19,724 nt of DNA from DASSKW01 sp035690065. Lineage in GTDB: Bacteria; Pseudomonadota; Gammaproteobacteria; Natronospirales; REEB76. Below the pieces are notes generated by a model. It ran no database searches. It had not been told where the DNA came from and was given only the letters and a program-made list of their open reading frames with translations. A program made the position numbers and the translations under genes. Shown here one piece after another: positions 7,789-15,638 of this stretch. The first letter of the stretch is position 1. Each line of letters starts with the position of its first letter. Location of the stretch: positions 1 through 19,724 of the forward strand of contig DASSKW010000102.1 in NCBI GenBank assembly GCA_035690065.1. Direction: 5' to 3'.

Positions 7789-8907
7789 ATGAATACTTTT
7801 CTGCATTGGTTAAATGGTTCAATCGGGCAGGATGCCTGGGTCATTGGCGTATTCGTGACGATATTCGTCGCGCTGCTCGCTGATTTTATCGTACGCATCA
7901 TCTGGCGCCGCCTGATCCGCAAGGCCATGCGTTCGTCGAATTTCTGGGATGATGCCTTGTTCGAAGCCGCAGGCAAGCCGATCAGTGCCGGTATCTGGCT
8001 GCTGGGAATAACCCTGGCGGCAGGTATCGTAAGGGTGCATACCCAGTCTGAAATATTCGAGATCGTCCCCAAGGTCCGTGAGTTGGGTTTGGTACTGGTG
8101 GTGGGATGGTTTCTGTTCCGCCTGATCAGGGAGTCTGAGGTACGCTTTCTGGAGCGTTACCGAAAGGAAGGAACTGGCGCTGATCAGACCACGGTAGAAG
8201 CAATCGGGAAATTACTGCGGATGTCGGTAGTAATCACCTTTGGGCTGGTCATCATGCAAAGCATCGGGGTGAATATTTCAGGCCTGTTGGCGTTCGGCGG
8301 CATCGGTGGTCTGGCTATCGGCTTTGCGTCGAAGGACATGCTGGCGAACTTCTTCGGCGGTCTCACCATCTATCTGGATCGTCCGTTTGCAGTCGGAGAT
8401 TGGATACGTTCCCCCGACCGTGAGATCGAAGGTACCGTGGAGCAGATCGGCTGGCGACGCACCGTGATTCGCAACTTCGAGTTACGGCCCCTGTATGTCC
8501 CTAATGCAGCGTTTACCAGTATCACGGTGGAAAATCCGTCGCGGATGACGAATCGCCGTATCAATGAAACTATCGGATTACGCTACGACGACATCAACAA
8601 GGTTCCGGCCATCCTCGCCGAGGTCAGGGAGATGCTGAGGCAGCACCCGGATATAGACCAGGACAAGACCTTGATGGTGTATTTCGATACTTTCGCCGAG
8701 TCCTCGCTGAACTTCTTCATCTACACGTTCACCAGGACCCGTGACTGGAGCGGATCCTTGCAAGTGAAGGAAAATGTATTACTCGAGATTGCCAGGATAA
8801 TCGAGCGCCATGGTGCTGAAATCGCTTTCCCGACCAGGACTGTGCATGTGCCGGAACCGTTGATGTTGAGGGACCTGGTCAAGGCAGAATCGAATGACGC
8901 AGAGTGA
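7789..8907 (+). CDS. MscS-family mechanosensitive ion channel
   Basis: Inner-membrane small-conductance mechanosensitive channel, opened by membrane tension to release solutes on osmotic downshock. Predicted transmembrane helices lie at about 16-37, 65-84, 98-115 and 143-161, with the pore-lining helix at about 164-190: GLLAFGGIGGLAIGFASKD is the Gly/Ala-rich TM3 of MscS, followed by MLANFFGGLTIYLDRPFAVGDWI. The beta domain (about 200-262) contains the family segment PLYVPNAAF and the NPSR turn. A C-terminal alpha/beta domain extends to about 350. With five helices and 372 residues it is closer to the YnaI/YbdG-like subgroups than to the 286-residue MscS. It starts 38 bases after nagZ; the ribosome binding site is weak. 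The frame overlaps the next gene by 14 bases. Confidence 0.92.
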   Translation: MNTFLHWLNGSIGQDAWVIGVFVTIFVALLADFIVRIIWRRLIRKAMRSSNFWDDALFEAAGKPISAGIWLLGITLAAGIVRVHTQSEIFEIVPKVRELGLVLVVGWFLFRLIRESEVRFLERYRKEGTGADQTTVEAIGKLLRMSVVITFGLVIMQSIGVNISGLLAFGGIGGLAIGFASKDMLANFFGGLTIYLDRPFAVGDWIRSPDREIEGTVEQIGWRRTVIRNFELRPLYVPNAAFTSITVENPSRMTNRRINETIGLRYDDINKVPAILAEVREMLRQHPDIDQDKTLMVYFDTFAESSLNFFIYTFTRTRDWSGSLQVKENVLLEIARIIERHGAEIAFPTRTVHVPEPLMLRDLVKAESNDAE

Positions 8908-9448
8908 ATTGACGGATATCCAGCGTGTTCGCAGGGAGGCGGATCTGTTGCACGATGAGCAGGCCGTCGCCCAGGCAGTGCGGGATATGGCGGCAGGGAT
9001 CACGCAGGAGATGGCGGGATCGAACCCGCTGGCGATCTGTGTCATGAATGGCGGCTTGATGTTGACCGGTTGGCTGACGACACACCTGAGTTTTCCATTG
9101 CAACTCGACTATGCGCATGTGACACGATATCGTGGTGCAACGCGAGGTGGAGAGCTGGAATGGGTCGCGAGACCGCGGGCCTCTCTGAAAGGCCGAACTT
9201 TGTTGCTGATAGACGATATCTTTGACGAAGGCATCACGCTTGCAGCCCTGGTCACGGCATGCAGGGAACTTGGGGCCGGGAAAGTTAAAACAGCGGTGCT
9301 GGTACGCAAACTGCATGCGCGTGCGGAAACCGGTATGCATCCTGACTTTGTCGGTCTGACAGTGCCGGATCGTTATGTATTCGGTTGCGGTATGGACTAC
9401 AAGAATTATTTGCGTAACCTGCCTGCAATCTATGCAGTACGCGAATGA
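8894..9448 (+). CDS. hpt: Hypoxanthine-guanine phosphoribosyltransferase
   Basis: Type I purine phosphoribosyltransferase joining hypoxanthine or guanine to PRPP to give IMP or GMP. The PRPP loop is clear (LLLIDDIFDEGITL, 103-116). The pyrophosphate-side loop is ICVMNGGLMLTGWL (48-61), the purine-contacting Lys is in LVRKL (Lys139), and the C-terminal region FGCGMDYKNYLRNLPAIY (163-180) matches the family's closing segment. Length 184 is typical. It overlaps the mscS-type gene by 14 bases, with AAGG ahead of the ATG inside that gene. The next gene releases hypoxanthine from methylthioinosine, so adjacency supports a salvage role for hypoxanthine specifically. Exact base preference cannot be read with certainty from the sequence. 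Confidence 0.9.
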   Translation: MTQSELTDIQRVRREADLLHDEQAVAQAVRDMAAGITQEMAGSNPLAICVMNGGLMLTGWLTTHLSFPLQLDYAHVTRYRGATRGGELEWVARPRASLKGRTLLLIDDIFDEGITLAALVTACRELGAGKVKTAVLVRKLHARAETGMHPDFVGLTVPDRYVFGCGMDYKNYLRNLPAIYAVRE

Positions 9449-9487
9449 TTCCAGGTACTTTTGAAACTATCCTGAGGGGAACTCTGC

Positions 9488-10225
9488 ATGACTGATCTGG
9501 CCATCATCGGTGGTACGGGATTGACCTCGCTCAGTGGTCTGGAGATAACTCATCGCGAGATGGTATATACGCCATACGGCGAACCTTCCGGCCCGCTCAC
9601 ACATGGACGTTTCGCAGGGCATAACGTCGTGTTTCTGGCGCGACATGGCTACGCGCATACCATCCCCCCGCACCGGGTGAATTATCGCGCCAATATCTGG
9701 GCTTTGCACCGCATCGGTGTGCGCAGGGTGTTGGCGATCGCTGCCGTCGGCGGAATCCGTGCTGACATGTTACCCGGTGCGATCGCATTTCCGGATCAAC
9801 TGATCGATTACACTTATGGGCGCGCACATACTTACGTCGAGCAGGATCTTGAACAGGTCACGCATGTCGATTTTACACAGCCTTATGATGCCGACTTGCG
9901 CGCCAAGTTGATAAAAGCTGCCCAGGGCGCGGCTTTGAAGAGTGTCAACGACGGGACTTATGCGGCGACCCAGGGACCACGTCTTGAGACTGCCGCCGAG
10001 ATCATGAGACTGGAACGTGACGGCTGCGACGTGGTCGGCATGACGGGTATGCCGGAAGCCGGTCTGGCCCGAGAGATGCAGCTTGCCTATGCCTGTTGTG
10101 CCGTTATTGCCAACTGGGCGGCAGGAAAAGGCAAGGAGAGCATCCATGCCGAGATCGATCATTATCTCAAGCAGGGCATGGAACAGGTCCGGGCTCTGCT
10201 GGAAGCACTAGTCCCGATTTTGTAA
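9488..10225 (+). CDS. S-methyl-5'-thioinosine phosphorylase (MTAP/PNP family)
   Basis: Trimeric nucleoside phosphorylase family 2. Phosphate and ribose motifs: IIGGTG (6-11), ARHGYAH (51-57), PPHRVNYRAN (60-69), TQGPRLETAAE (161-171) and the ribose-side GMTGMPEAGLARE (184-196). In the base-recognition loop, IANWAAGKG puts Asn209 where adenosine-type MTAP has Asp and inosine/guanosine-type PNP has Asn. That points to a 6-oxopurine substrate, as in P. aeruginosa PA3004, which cleaves methylthioinosine to hypoxanthine and methylthioribose-1-phosphate. A plain inosine/guanosine phosphorylase is the main alternative. A strong ribosome binding site (GAGGGG) precedes the ATG. It lies 39 bases after hpt, whose product would use the released hypoxanthine. 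No methylthioadenosine deaminase is in the window. No terminator is evident between it and convergent csiV. Confidence 0.87.
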   Translation: MTDLAIIGGTGLTSLSGLEITHREMVYTPYGEPSGPLTHGRFAGHNVVFLARHGYAHTIPPHRVNYRANIWALHRIGVRRVLAIAAVGGIRADMLPGAIAFPDQLIDYTYGRAHTYVEQDLEQVTHVDFTQPYDADLRAKLIKAAQGAALKSVNDGTYAATQGPRLETAAEIMRLERDGCDVVGMTGMPEAGLAREMQLAYACCAVIANWAAGKGKESIHAEIDHYLKQGMEQVRALLEALVPIL

Positions 10226-10252
10226 GTAGATCACGCGGGAGTCTTGCATCGG

Positions 10253-11131
10253 CTAGTGGGTTACCGGCGTCGCCGGATGCGGGGTGACCAGCACCAGTAC
10301 CCCGAACATCGGATTGTCGAAGTAATTCAACTTACCGGCCTCGATGCGCCGGTCCTGCGTCATGCGATACCACTGCAAATTGGGAACAATGCCGGAAGCC
10401 GTGGCAGGCACAGTCATGCTCACAGCAGCAGGTGCCGGATTCATATTGCTTGCTGTGGCCGGTACCTGCATGATGTGTTTCGCAATCGGTCCCTGGCAGA
10501 TGAGATCCAGATCGAAGTGGAGATAAGGTCCGTATTGACTGAATCTCGCGCTGCCGTATACCGGCGTTGGAGACGCAGCAGTGGACTGGGGTTGTCCCGG
10601 TGAGACCGTGGTGACCGTATTTGCAGTACTGACGCCGGAAGTCTGTGCAGGTTGTGGTAATGGCGTGATCGCGAGACCGGCTACCGAAGTCGTGGCCGGA
10701 GCCGGCGGTGGTACGCCGATCTGTACCGAAGCCGCAGTGGTGTGATCCGCCAGCGGCTCCATCCAGGCCACATGCAACAACGGCTCGTAATCGTGCGAAT
10801 GCTTGAGCCGGTTCCAGGCGCTATCCAGTTGGTGTGCATCGATTTGCATGAACGGCGTCAGTGCGGTGGCTGCGTTGTTGCCGGCAGCGGGGCTGACAGG
10901 TGGCGTGAGCAAGGGAGTGGCATCTTTCCAGTCCGGTATGCCGGGGTCGGCCGGCCATGACTCCATATCGCCGGCTTGTGGGTCGGTATAACGGAACACG
11001 ATCAGTTCGACGTCATACCAACTCAGGTTGGCTGCGGTATTTCCGGCTGGAGGCGTCGCCGCGCGGATCGTGAATGATGCGGGCAACAGCAAGAGGGTGG
11101 TCAGCAACAGGCAGGTGCGCAGTCGATTCAC
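10253..11131 (-). CDS. csiV: CsiV family protein
   Basis: Periplasmic protein of the CsiV family (PF10972), described in Pseudomonas as a small peptidoglycan-binding partner of the CpoB/Tol or cell-wall machinery in some annotations; the exact role here is not shown by the sequence. Family landmarks: WYDVELIVFRY near the mature N terminus, PLLHVAWMEPL mid-protein, SARFSQYGPYLHFDLDL, and the C-terminal block QDRRIEAGKLNYFDNPMFGV. A signal peptide (LLLTTLLLLPASFTIRA) precedes the mature part. I prefer GTG 11131 as start because GGGA lies six bases before it; ATG 11143, four codons earlier, has no ribosome binding site. The middle (about 140-190) is an Ala/Pro/Thr-rich linker longer than conserved parts need. 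It follows mfd on the same strand, as in pseudomonads. Confidence 0.87.
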   Translation of the reverse strand: MNRLRTCLLLTTLLLLPASFTIRAATPPAGNTAANLSWYDVELIVFRYTDPQAGDMESWPADPGIPDWKDATPLLTPPVSPAAGNNAATALTPFMQIDAHQLDSAWNRLKHSHDYEPLLHVAWMEPLADHTTAASVQIGVPPPAPATTSVAGLAITPLPQPAQTSGVSTANTVTTVSPGQPQSTAASPTPVYGSARFSQYGPYLHFDLDLICQGPIAKHIMQVPATASNMNPAPAAVSMTVPATASGIVPNLQWYRMTQDRRIEAGKLNYFDNPMFGVLVLVTPHPATPVTH

Positions 11132-11162
11132 GTCGATTCCCATCTATTGAATGCAGGTTGAA

Positions 11163-11193
11163 AGTCTAACAGACTGCCGCAGCTTCATGCGGC
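11163..11193 (-). other. Two short stem-loops between mfd and csiV
   Basis: Reading the minus strand, GCCGCA/TGCGGC (11176-11193, six-base loop holding the mfd TGA) is followed at once by AGTCT/AGACT (11163-11175, three-base loop) and TTTC. The U-tract is too short for a confident terminator. They may be an intercistronic attenuator or RNA-processing element; csiV begins about 30 bases later. Confidence 0.35.
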
Positions 11194-14100
11194 CGCCGCT
11201 TCACCGCCAAGCCGGACCAGCAGCGCCTCGATTGCGGCGATACGCTGCTCGGTATCCGGCAGTTCACAGGTGAACCGCAGGCGGTCCTGGCCGTCCAGCC
11301 GGTAGTGTTTCGGTTGTTGCTGGATCATGCGGATCACGGTCATCGGGTCGACCTGGGTATTGCTGCCGAACAGGATCCGGCCGCCGGCAGGGCCGGCTTC
11401 AATCTTGCGCACGCCCAGGGGTGCGGCTTTCAGTTTGAGTTCCGCGATCCGGAACAGGGTCTTGGCGGGCGGTGGCAATAGACCGAAGCGGTCGATCATC
11501 TCGACCTGCAAGTCGTCGAGTTGTTCCCGGTCTCTGGCGCTGGCGATGCGCTTGTACAGTGTCAGGCGCAGATGCACGTCCGGCATGTAGTCGGCGGGCA
11601 GCAGGGCGGGAAGATGCAGGTCGATCTCGGGTCCGTGATCCAGCGGCGCGTCCAGATCCACACTGCGGCCTTCCTTGAGCGCGCGCACGGTACGTTCCAG
11701 CAACTCGGTATAGAGCGTGAAGCCGACTTCGTGGATCTGACCGCTCTGTTCCTCGCCCAGCAATTCACCGGCGCCGCGGATCTCCAGATCGTGGGTAGCG
11801 AGCGTGAAGCCGGCACCCAGTTCTTCCAGCGATTCGATGGCGTCGAGTCGTTTGATGGCGTCTGCCGTGAGCAGGCTGCGCGGCGGGGTGATCAGATACG
11901 CGTAGGCACGATGATGCGAGCGGCCGACCCGTCCACGCAATTGATGCAACTGGGCGAGTCCCAGTTTGTCGGCGCGATCGATGATGATGGTATTGGCGGT
12001 CGGTACGTCGATACCGCTCTCGATGATGGTAGTGCATACCAGCACGTTGAAGCGGCGGTGATAGAAGTCCAGCATCACCTGTTCCAATTCACGTTCATGC
12101 ATCTGACCATGCGCGATACGGACTTCGGCACCCGGAACCAGTTTGCCGATCTGGGTGGCGGCTTTCTCGATGCTGTCCACGCTATTGTGCATGAAGTACA
12201 CCTGGCCGCCGCGCTTGATCTCGCGCAGGCAGGCTTCCTGGATCAGCGCATCCTGCCACTGGCTCACGAAGGTCTTGACTGCCAGACGTTCCTCGGGCGG
12301 CGTAGCGATGATCGACAAGTCGCGCAAGCCGGCGAGCGACATGTTCAGGGTGCGCGGGATCGGTGTGGCGGTGAGCGTCAGCATGTCCACTTCCGCGCGC
12401 AGTTTCTTCAGACGCTCCTTGTGCTGCACACCGAAGCGATGTTCCTCGTCGATGATGACCAAGCCGAGATCCTTGAATTTGAGTTCCTTGCGCAGCAAGG
12501 CATGGGTGCCGATCACGATCTCTATTTTGCCGTCGGCCAGCGCCCGCGCGACTTCGTTCTGTTGTTTACCGGTCCGGAAACGGGACAGCACTTCGATGCG
12601 TATCGGCCAGTCGGCAAAGCGGTCACTGAAAGTCTGGTAATGCTGCTGCGCGAGCAGGGTGGTCGGCACCAGTACTGCGACCTGCTTGCCGGCCTGCGCT
12701 GCAATGAATGAGGCGCGTACGGCGACTTCCGTCTTGCCGAAGCCGACATCGCCGCACACCACGCGGTCCATGGGACGACCGGTGGTCATGTCCTCGATCA
12801 CGCCGTTGATGGCAGTCAACTGATCCTGGGTCTCGTCGAAGGGGAAGCTTTCCGCGAAGGCTTGATAATCCAGTTCCGGGAATTTGAACGCATAACCCTG
12901 ACGCGCGGCGCGGCGAGCATGGATGTCGAGCAGTTCCGCTGCGACGTCGCGTACCTGTTCCGCGGCACGCCGCTTGGCCTTCTGCCACTGGTCGCCGCCG
13001 AGCCGATGCAAAGGTGCAGTCTCAGGCGCGCTGCCGTTATAACGTGTGATGAGATGCAGTGACGACACCGGCACATAAAGTTTGTCGTTACCGGCATATT
13101 CCAGCGTCAGGAATTCGGTCTCGATCCCGCTCAGGTTCAGTATCTGCAAACCCAGATAACGCCCGACGCCGTGTTCTTCGTGTACCACGGGTGCACCTGG
13201 TGTGAGATCGGCCAGATCGCGGATGATGTTTTCCGGATCCCGGGTGCTGACCCGCCGGCTGCTCTGGCGCGCGCGCTGGCCGAACAACTGTTCTTCCGCG
13301 ATGATGGTAAGTTCCGCTTCCGGTAATAGCAGGCCGCGCTCCAGCGGCGCGATGCACAGCGCGATCCGTGCCTCGCTGTTCAGGAAGTTCTGCCAACCCT
13401 CGACTGCGACGGGTTTCAGATCACGCCGGGTTAACATCTCCAGCAGGTATTCCCGGCGGCCAGTGGATTCTGCAGCGAACAGGACCCGGCCGGTGAATGT
13501 CTCCAGGAATCCGAGCAATTTCCCCACTGGTTCTTCGGCACGGCTTTCCACCCGCAACGGCGGCGGTGCCGCGGTGACAAAATTCTGCGATCCCGCATCC
13601 GGCCATTCGGCATTTTGCAGTTCGATGCGGAGCCTGGCTTCAAGTCCCTCCCGTATCTGTTGCGGTTCGCACCAGACCTCGTCCGGTCTCAGCAGAGGAC
13701 GTTCGATATCGTGTCGGCGTTGTTCGTAGCGCTCACTGATCTGGGCCTCGGCCTGAGTCAAGGCGCCCTCGACATCGTGCAAGCTGGCGATCAAGGTATC
13801 GGCAGGCAGGTAATCGAACAGGGTCGCTGTCTGTTCGAAGAACAACGGCAGGTAATATTCGACTCCGCTGGGGGCGAGTCCGTTGCTGACATCGCGATAG
13901 ACGACGTTCTTTAGTGGATCACCTTCGAAGCGCGCCCGATAGCGTTGTCTGAATTCGCGGATGCCGACCTCATCGAGCGGAAATTCGCGCGCCGGCAGCA
14001 GGCGGATGGCAGAGAGTTTTTCCTGCGAGAGCTGGGTTTCCGGATCGAAGCGGCGGATGGATTCGATCTCGTCGTCGAACAGATCGATCCGGAAGGGTGT

Positions 14101-14643
14101 GGGACTGCCCATCGGGAAGATATCCAGCAAGGCGCCGCGTACCGCGAACTCGCCGTGTTCCATGACCTGTGACACGGAGGCATAACCGGCGGCAGTCAGT
14201 CGCTGACGCATGGCTTCCGGATCGAGCCGTTCACCGACATTCAGCAGGAAACTCCCGCCCAGCACGTAGGCGGAGGGGGGCAGCCGTTGCAGCAGGGTCG
14301 GTGCGGCGATGACGACGATGCCGTGCTGCATATCAGGGAGCTGGGCCAGTGCGGCGAGGCGTTGCGAGATGATGTCCTGATGCGGCGAGAAGATATCGTA
14401 TGGCAGCGTCTCCCAGTCCGGGAACAGCATCACCGGCAGGCCGGTACCATGCAGATAGAAACCGAGTTCATCGAGGAGTTGATCCGCCTCGCGGGCACTG
14501 GGCAGGACCACCAGCAGCGGTGCAGTCCGCTGTTGTGCCGCATTCGCCAGCGCCAATGCCGGGCTGCTGCCATAGAGCCGGCCCCAGCGCACGCAGCGTC
14601 GGTTCGCATCAGGCAGGACAGGAGTCAGGGTCTTGATTGTCAT
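11185..14643 (-). CDS. mfd: Transcription-repair coupling factor Mfd
   Basis: ATP-dependent DNA translocase that displaces RNA polymerase stalled at lesions and recruits UvrA. From ATG 14643 it has 1152 residues, against 1148 in E. coli. Order: UvrB-like N-terminal region (about 1-330, including FPDWETLPYD and GEFAVRGALLDIFP), CarD-like RNA polymerase interaction domain (about 475-545, with HGVGRYLGL), RecG-like translocase with Walker A GDVGFGKT (about 631-638), DEEHRFG box (about 732), TATPIPRTL and the QLRGRVGR motif VI, then the C-terminal UvrA-masking domain. The frame is open up to ATG 14724, but that extension would cover a terminator hairpin and adds residues unlike Mfd, so 14643 is preferred. 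That ATG follows a TATATATA tract and lacks a ribosome binding site. It probably forms a unit with csiV. Confidence 0.96.
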   Translation of the reverse strand: MTIKTLTPVLPDANRRCVRWGRLYGSSPALALANAAQQRTAPLLVVLPSAREADQLLDELGFYLHGTGLPVMLFPDWETLPYDIFSPHQDIISQRLAALAQLPDMQHGIVVIAAPTLLQRLPPSAYVLGGSFLLNVGERLDPEAMRQRLTAAGYASVSQVMEHGEFAVRGALLDIFPMGSPTPFRIDLFDDEIESIRRFDPETQLSQEKLSAIRLLPAREFPLDEVGIREFRQRYRARFEGDPLKNVVYRDVSNGLAPSGVEYYLPLFFEQTATLFDYLPADTLIASLHDVEGALTQAEAQISERYEQRRHDIERPLLRPDEVWCEPQQIREGLEARLRIELQNAEWPDAGSQNFVTAAPPPLRVESRAEEPVGKLLGFLETFTGRVLFAAESTGRREYLLEMLTRRDLKPVAVEGWQNFLNSEARIALCIAPLERGLLLPEAELTIIAEEQLFGQRARQSSRRVSTRDPENIIRDLADLTPGAPVVHEEHGVGRYLGLQILNLSGIETEFLTLEYAGNDKLYVPVSSLHLITRYNGSAPETAPLHRLGGDQWQKAKRRAAEQVRDVAAELLDIHARRAARQGYAFKFPELDYQAFAESFPFDETQDQLTAINGVIEDMTTGRPMDRVVCGDVGFGKTEVAVRASFIAAQAGKQVAVLVPTTLLAQQHYQTFSDRFADWPIRIEVLSRFRTGKQQNEVARALADGKIEIVIGTHALLRKELKFKDLGLVIIDEEHRFGVQHKERLKKLRAEVDMLTLTATPIPRTLNMSLAGLRDLSIIATPPEERLAVKTFVSQWQDALIQEACLREIKRGGQVYFMHNSVDSIEKAATQIGKLVPGAEVRIAHGQMHERELEQVMLDFYHRRFNVLVCTTIIESGIDVPTANTIIIDRADKLGLAQLHQLRGRVGRSHHRAYAYLITPPRSLLTADAIKRLDAIESLEELGAGFTLATHDLEIRGAGELLGEEQSGQIHEVGFTLYTELLERTVRALKEGRSVDLDAPLDHGPEIDLHLPALLPADYMPDVHLRLTLYKRIASARDREQLDDLQVEMIDRFGLLPPPAKTLFRIAELKLKAAPLGVRKIEAGPAGGRILFGSNTQVDPMTVIRMIQQQPKHYRLDGQDRLRFTCELPDTEQRIAAIEALLVRLGGEAAAA

Positions 14644-14671
14644 ATATATATGGGTTGCACAAACGCAGCCG

Positions 14672-14686
14672 CCCCGCGACGCGGGG
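14672..14686. other. GC-rich hairpin in the mfd leader
   Basis: CCCCGC (14672-14677) pairs with GCGGGG (14681-14686) around a three-base loop. No U-tract follows on either strand. It lies between the aguB terminator and the mfd ATG, so on the minus strand it would be in or just before the mfd leader. Confidence 0.4.
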
Positions 14687-14693
14687 TGAGGGT

Positions 14694-14721
14694 AAAAATA
14701 TCTGCCCGCAGTCGGGCAGAT
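14694..14721 (-). terminator. Intrinsic terminator of the aguA-aguB operon
   Basis: On the minus strand a perfect nine-base stem ATCTGCCCG/CGGGCAGAT (14700-14721) with loop ACTG is followed by ATTTTT. It begins about 20 bases after the aguB stop. Its position inside the upstream-extended mfd frame supports the shorter mfd start. Confidence 0.85.
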
Positions 14722-14742
14722 CATGTGGTTATGATGGACAAC

Positions 14743-15636
14743 CTAATCGCGAAAGCGTTTCATCAGATCGTCATACGCATCGATGCGGCGGTCGCGCAGA
14801 TACGGCCAGATACGCCGTACCGATTCCGAGCGGGTCATGTCGAGTTCGACGTTCAACACGGCAGGCGATCCCGTGTCGGCCTGGGCGAGCAACTCGCCCT
14901 GCGGGCCGCAGGCGAAACTCGAACCCCAGAAGCGGATGCCCGATGAAGCGCCGGAGGGATCGGCTTCGACGCCTACCCGGTTCGCGACCAGCACGGGGAT
15001 ACCGTTGGCGACCGCATGCGCGCGCTGGATGGTGATCCAGGCATCGCGCTGACGCGCCTGTTCTTCGGCATCGTCTTCGTCGGTCCAGCCGATCGCAGTG
15101 GGGTAGAGCAGCAGTTCGGCGCCCGCGAGCGCCATCAGCCGTGCGCCTTCCGGATACCACTGATCCCAGCACACCAGCACGCCAAGCTTGCCGACCGAGG
15201 TCTGGATCGGATGGAAACCGAGGTCGCCGGGCGTGAAATAGAATTTTTCGTAATAGCCGGGATCGTCCGGGATGTGCATCTTGCGATAGATGCCGGCCAG
15301 ACTGCCGTCGCTTTCCAGCACTGCTGCGGTGTTGTGATACAGACCGGCAGCGCGACGTTCGAACAACGAAGCGACGATGACGACGCCCAGTTCTTTTGCG
15401 ACCGCTCCCAGTTGTTCAGTCGATGGGCCCGGGATGGGTTCGGCAAGATCGAATACCCTGGTGTCTTCGGTCTGACAGAAATACGGACCGGTGTGCAATT
15501 CCTGCAGCAACACCAGCCTGGCGCCGCGCTTGGCTGCTTCGCGGATCCCTTTAATGCTGGTAGCAAGATTTGCATCACGATCGGTACTGCAGCTTTGCTG
15601 CACGATCCCGGCCGGTAATGTTTTGTGCTTAGCCAT
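14743..15636 (-). CDS. aguB: N-carbamoylputrescine amidase
   Basis: Nitrilase-superfamily enzyme hydrolysing N-carbamoylputrescine to putrescine, CO2 and ammonia, the second step after agmatine deiminase. The catalytic triad is visible: Glu46 in LLQELHTGPYFCQ, Lys119 in YRKMHIPDDPGYYEKFYFTPGD, read here in two parts (YRKMHIP then DDPGYYEKFYF), and Cys156 in VLVCWDQWYPE. The tail IWPYLRDRRIDAY is typical of AguB. I use ATG 15636 (297 residues, family about 290). An upstream in-frame ATG at 15723 would add 29 residues that read antisense-like inside aguA. The chosen ATG is two bases after the aguA stop, with AAGG as ribosome binding site. A terminator follows the gene directly. Confidence 0.95.
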   Translation of the reverse strand: MAKHKTLPAGIVQQSCSTDRDANLATSIKGIREAAKRGARLVLLQELHTGPYFCQTEDTRVFDLAEPIPGPSTEQLGAVAKELGVVIVASLFERRAAGLYHNTAAVLESDGSLAGIYRKMHIPDDPGYYEKFYFTPGDLGFHPIQTSVGKLGVLVCWDQWYPEGARLMALAGAELLLYPTAIGWTDEDDAEEQARQRDAWITIQRAHAVANGIPVLVANRVGVEADPSGASSGIRFWGSSFACGPQGELLAQADTGSPAVLNVELDMTRSESVRRIWPYLRDRRIDAYDDLMKRFRD

Positions 15637-15638
15637 GT

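Noticed and set aside
11521..12711. 396-codon plus-strand open frame opposite mfd
   Set aside because: It lies wholly antisense to the conserved translocase region of mfd; the composition is His/Gln/Asp-rich with no domain. It is a by-product of GC-rich codon use.
14644..14724. 27-residue N-terminal extension of Mfd from ATG 14724
   Set aside because: It would translate the aguB terminator stem and a second hairpin, and does not look like the start of Mfd proteins.
14287..14946. 219-codon plus-strand frame spanning the mfd start and aguB end
   Set aside because: It runs through a terminator and two real genes in antisense; low-complexity Gln/Arg/His translation.
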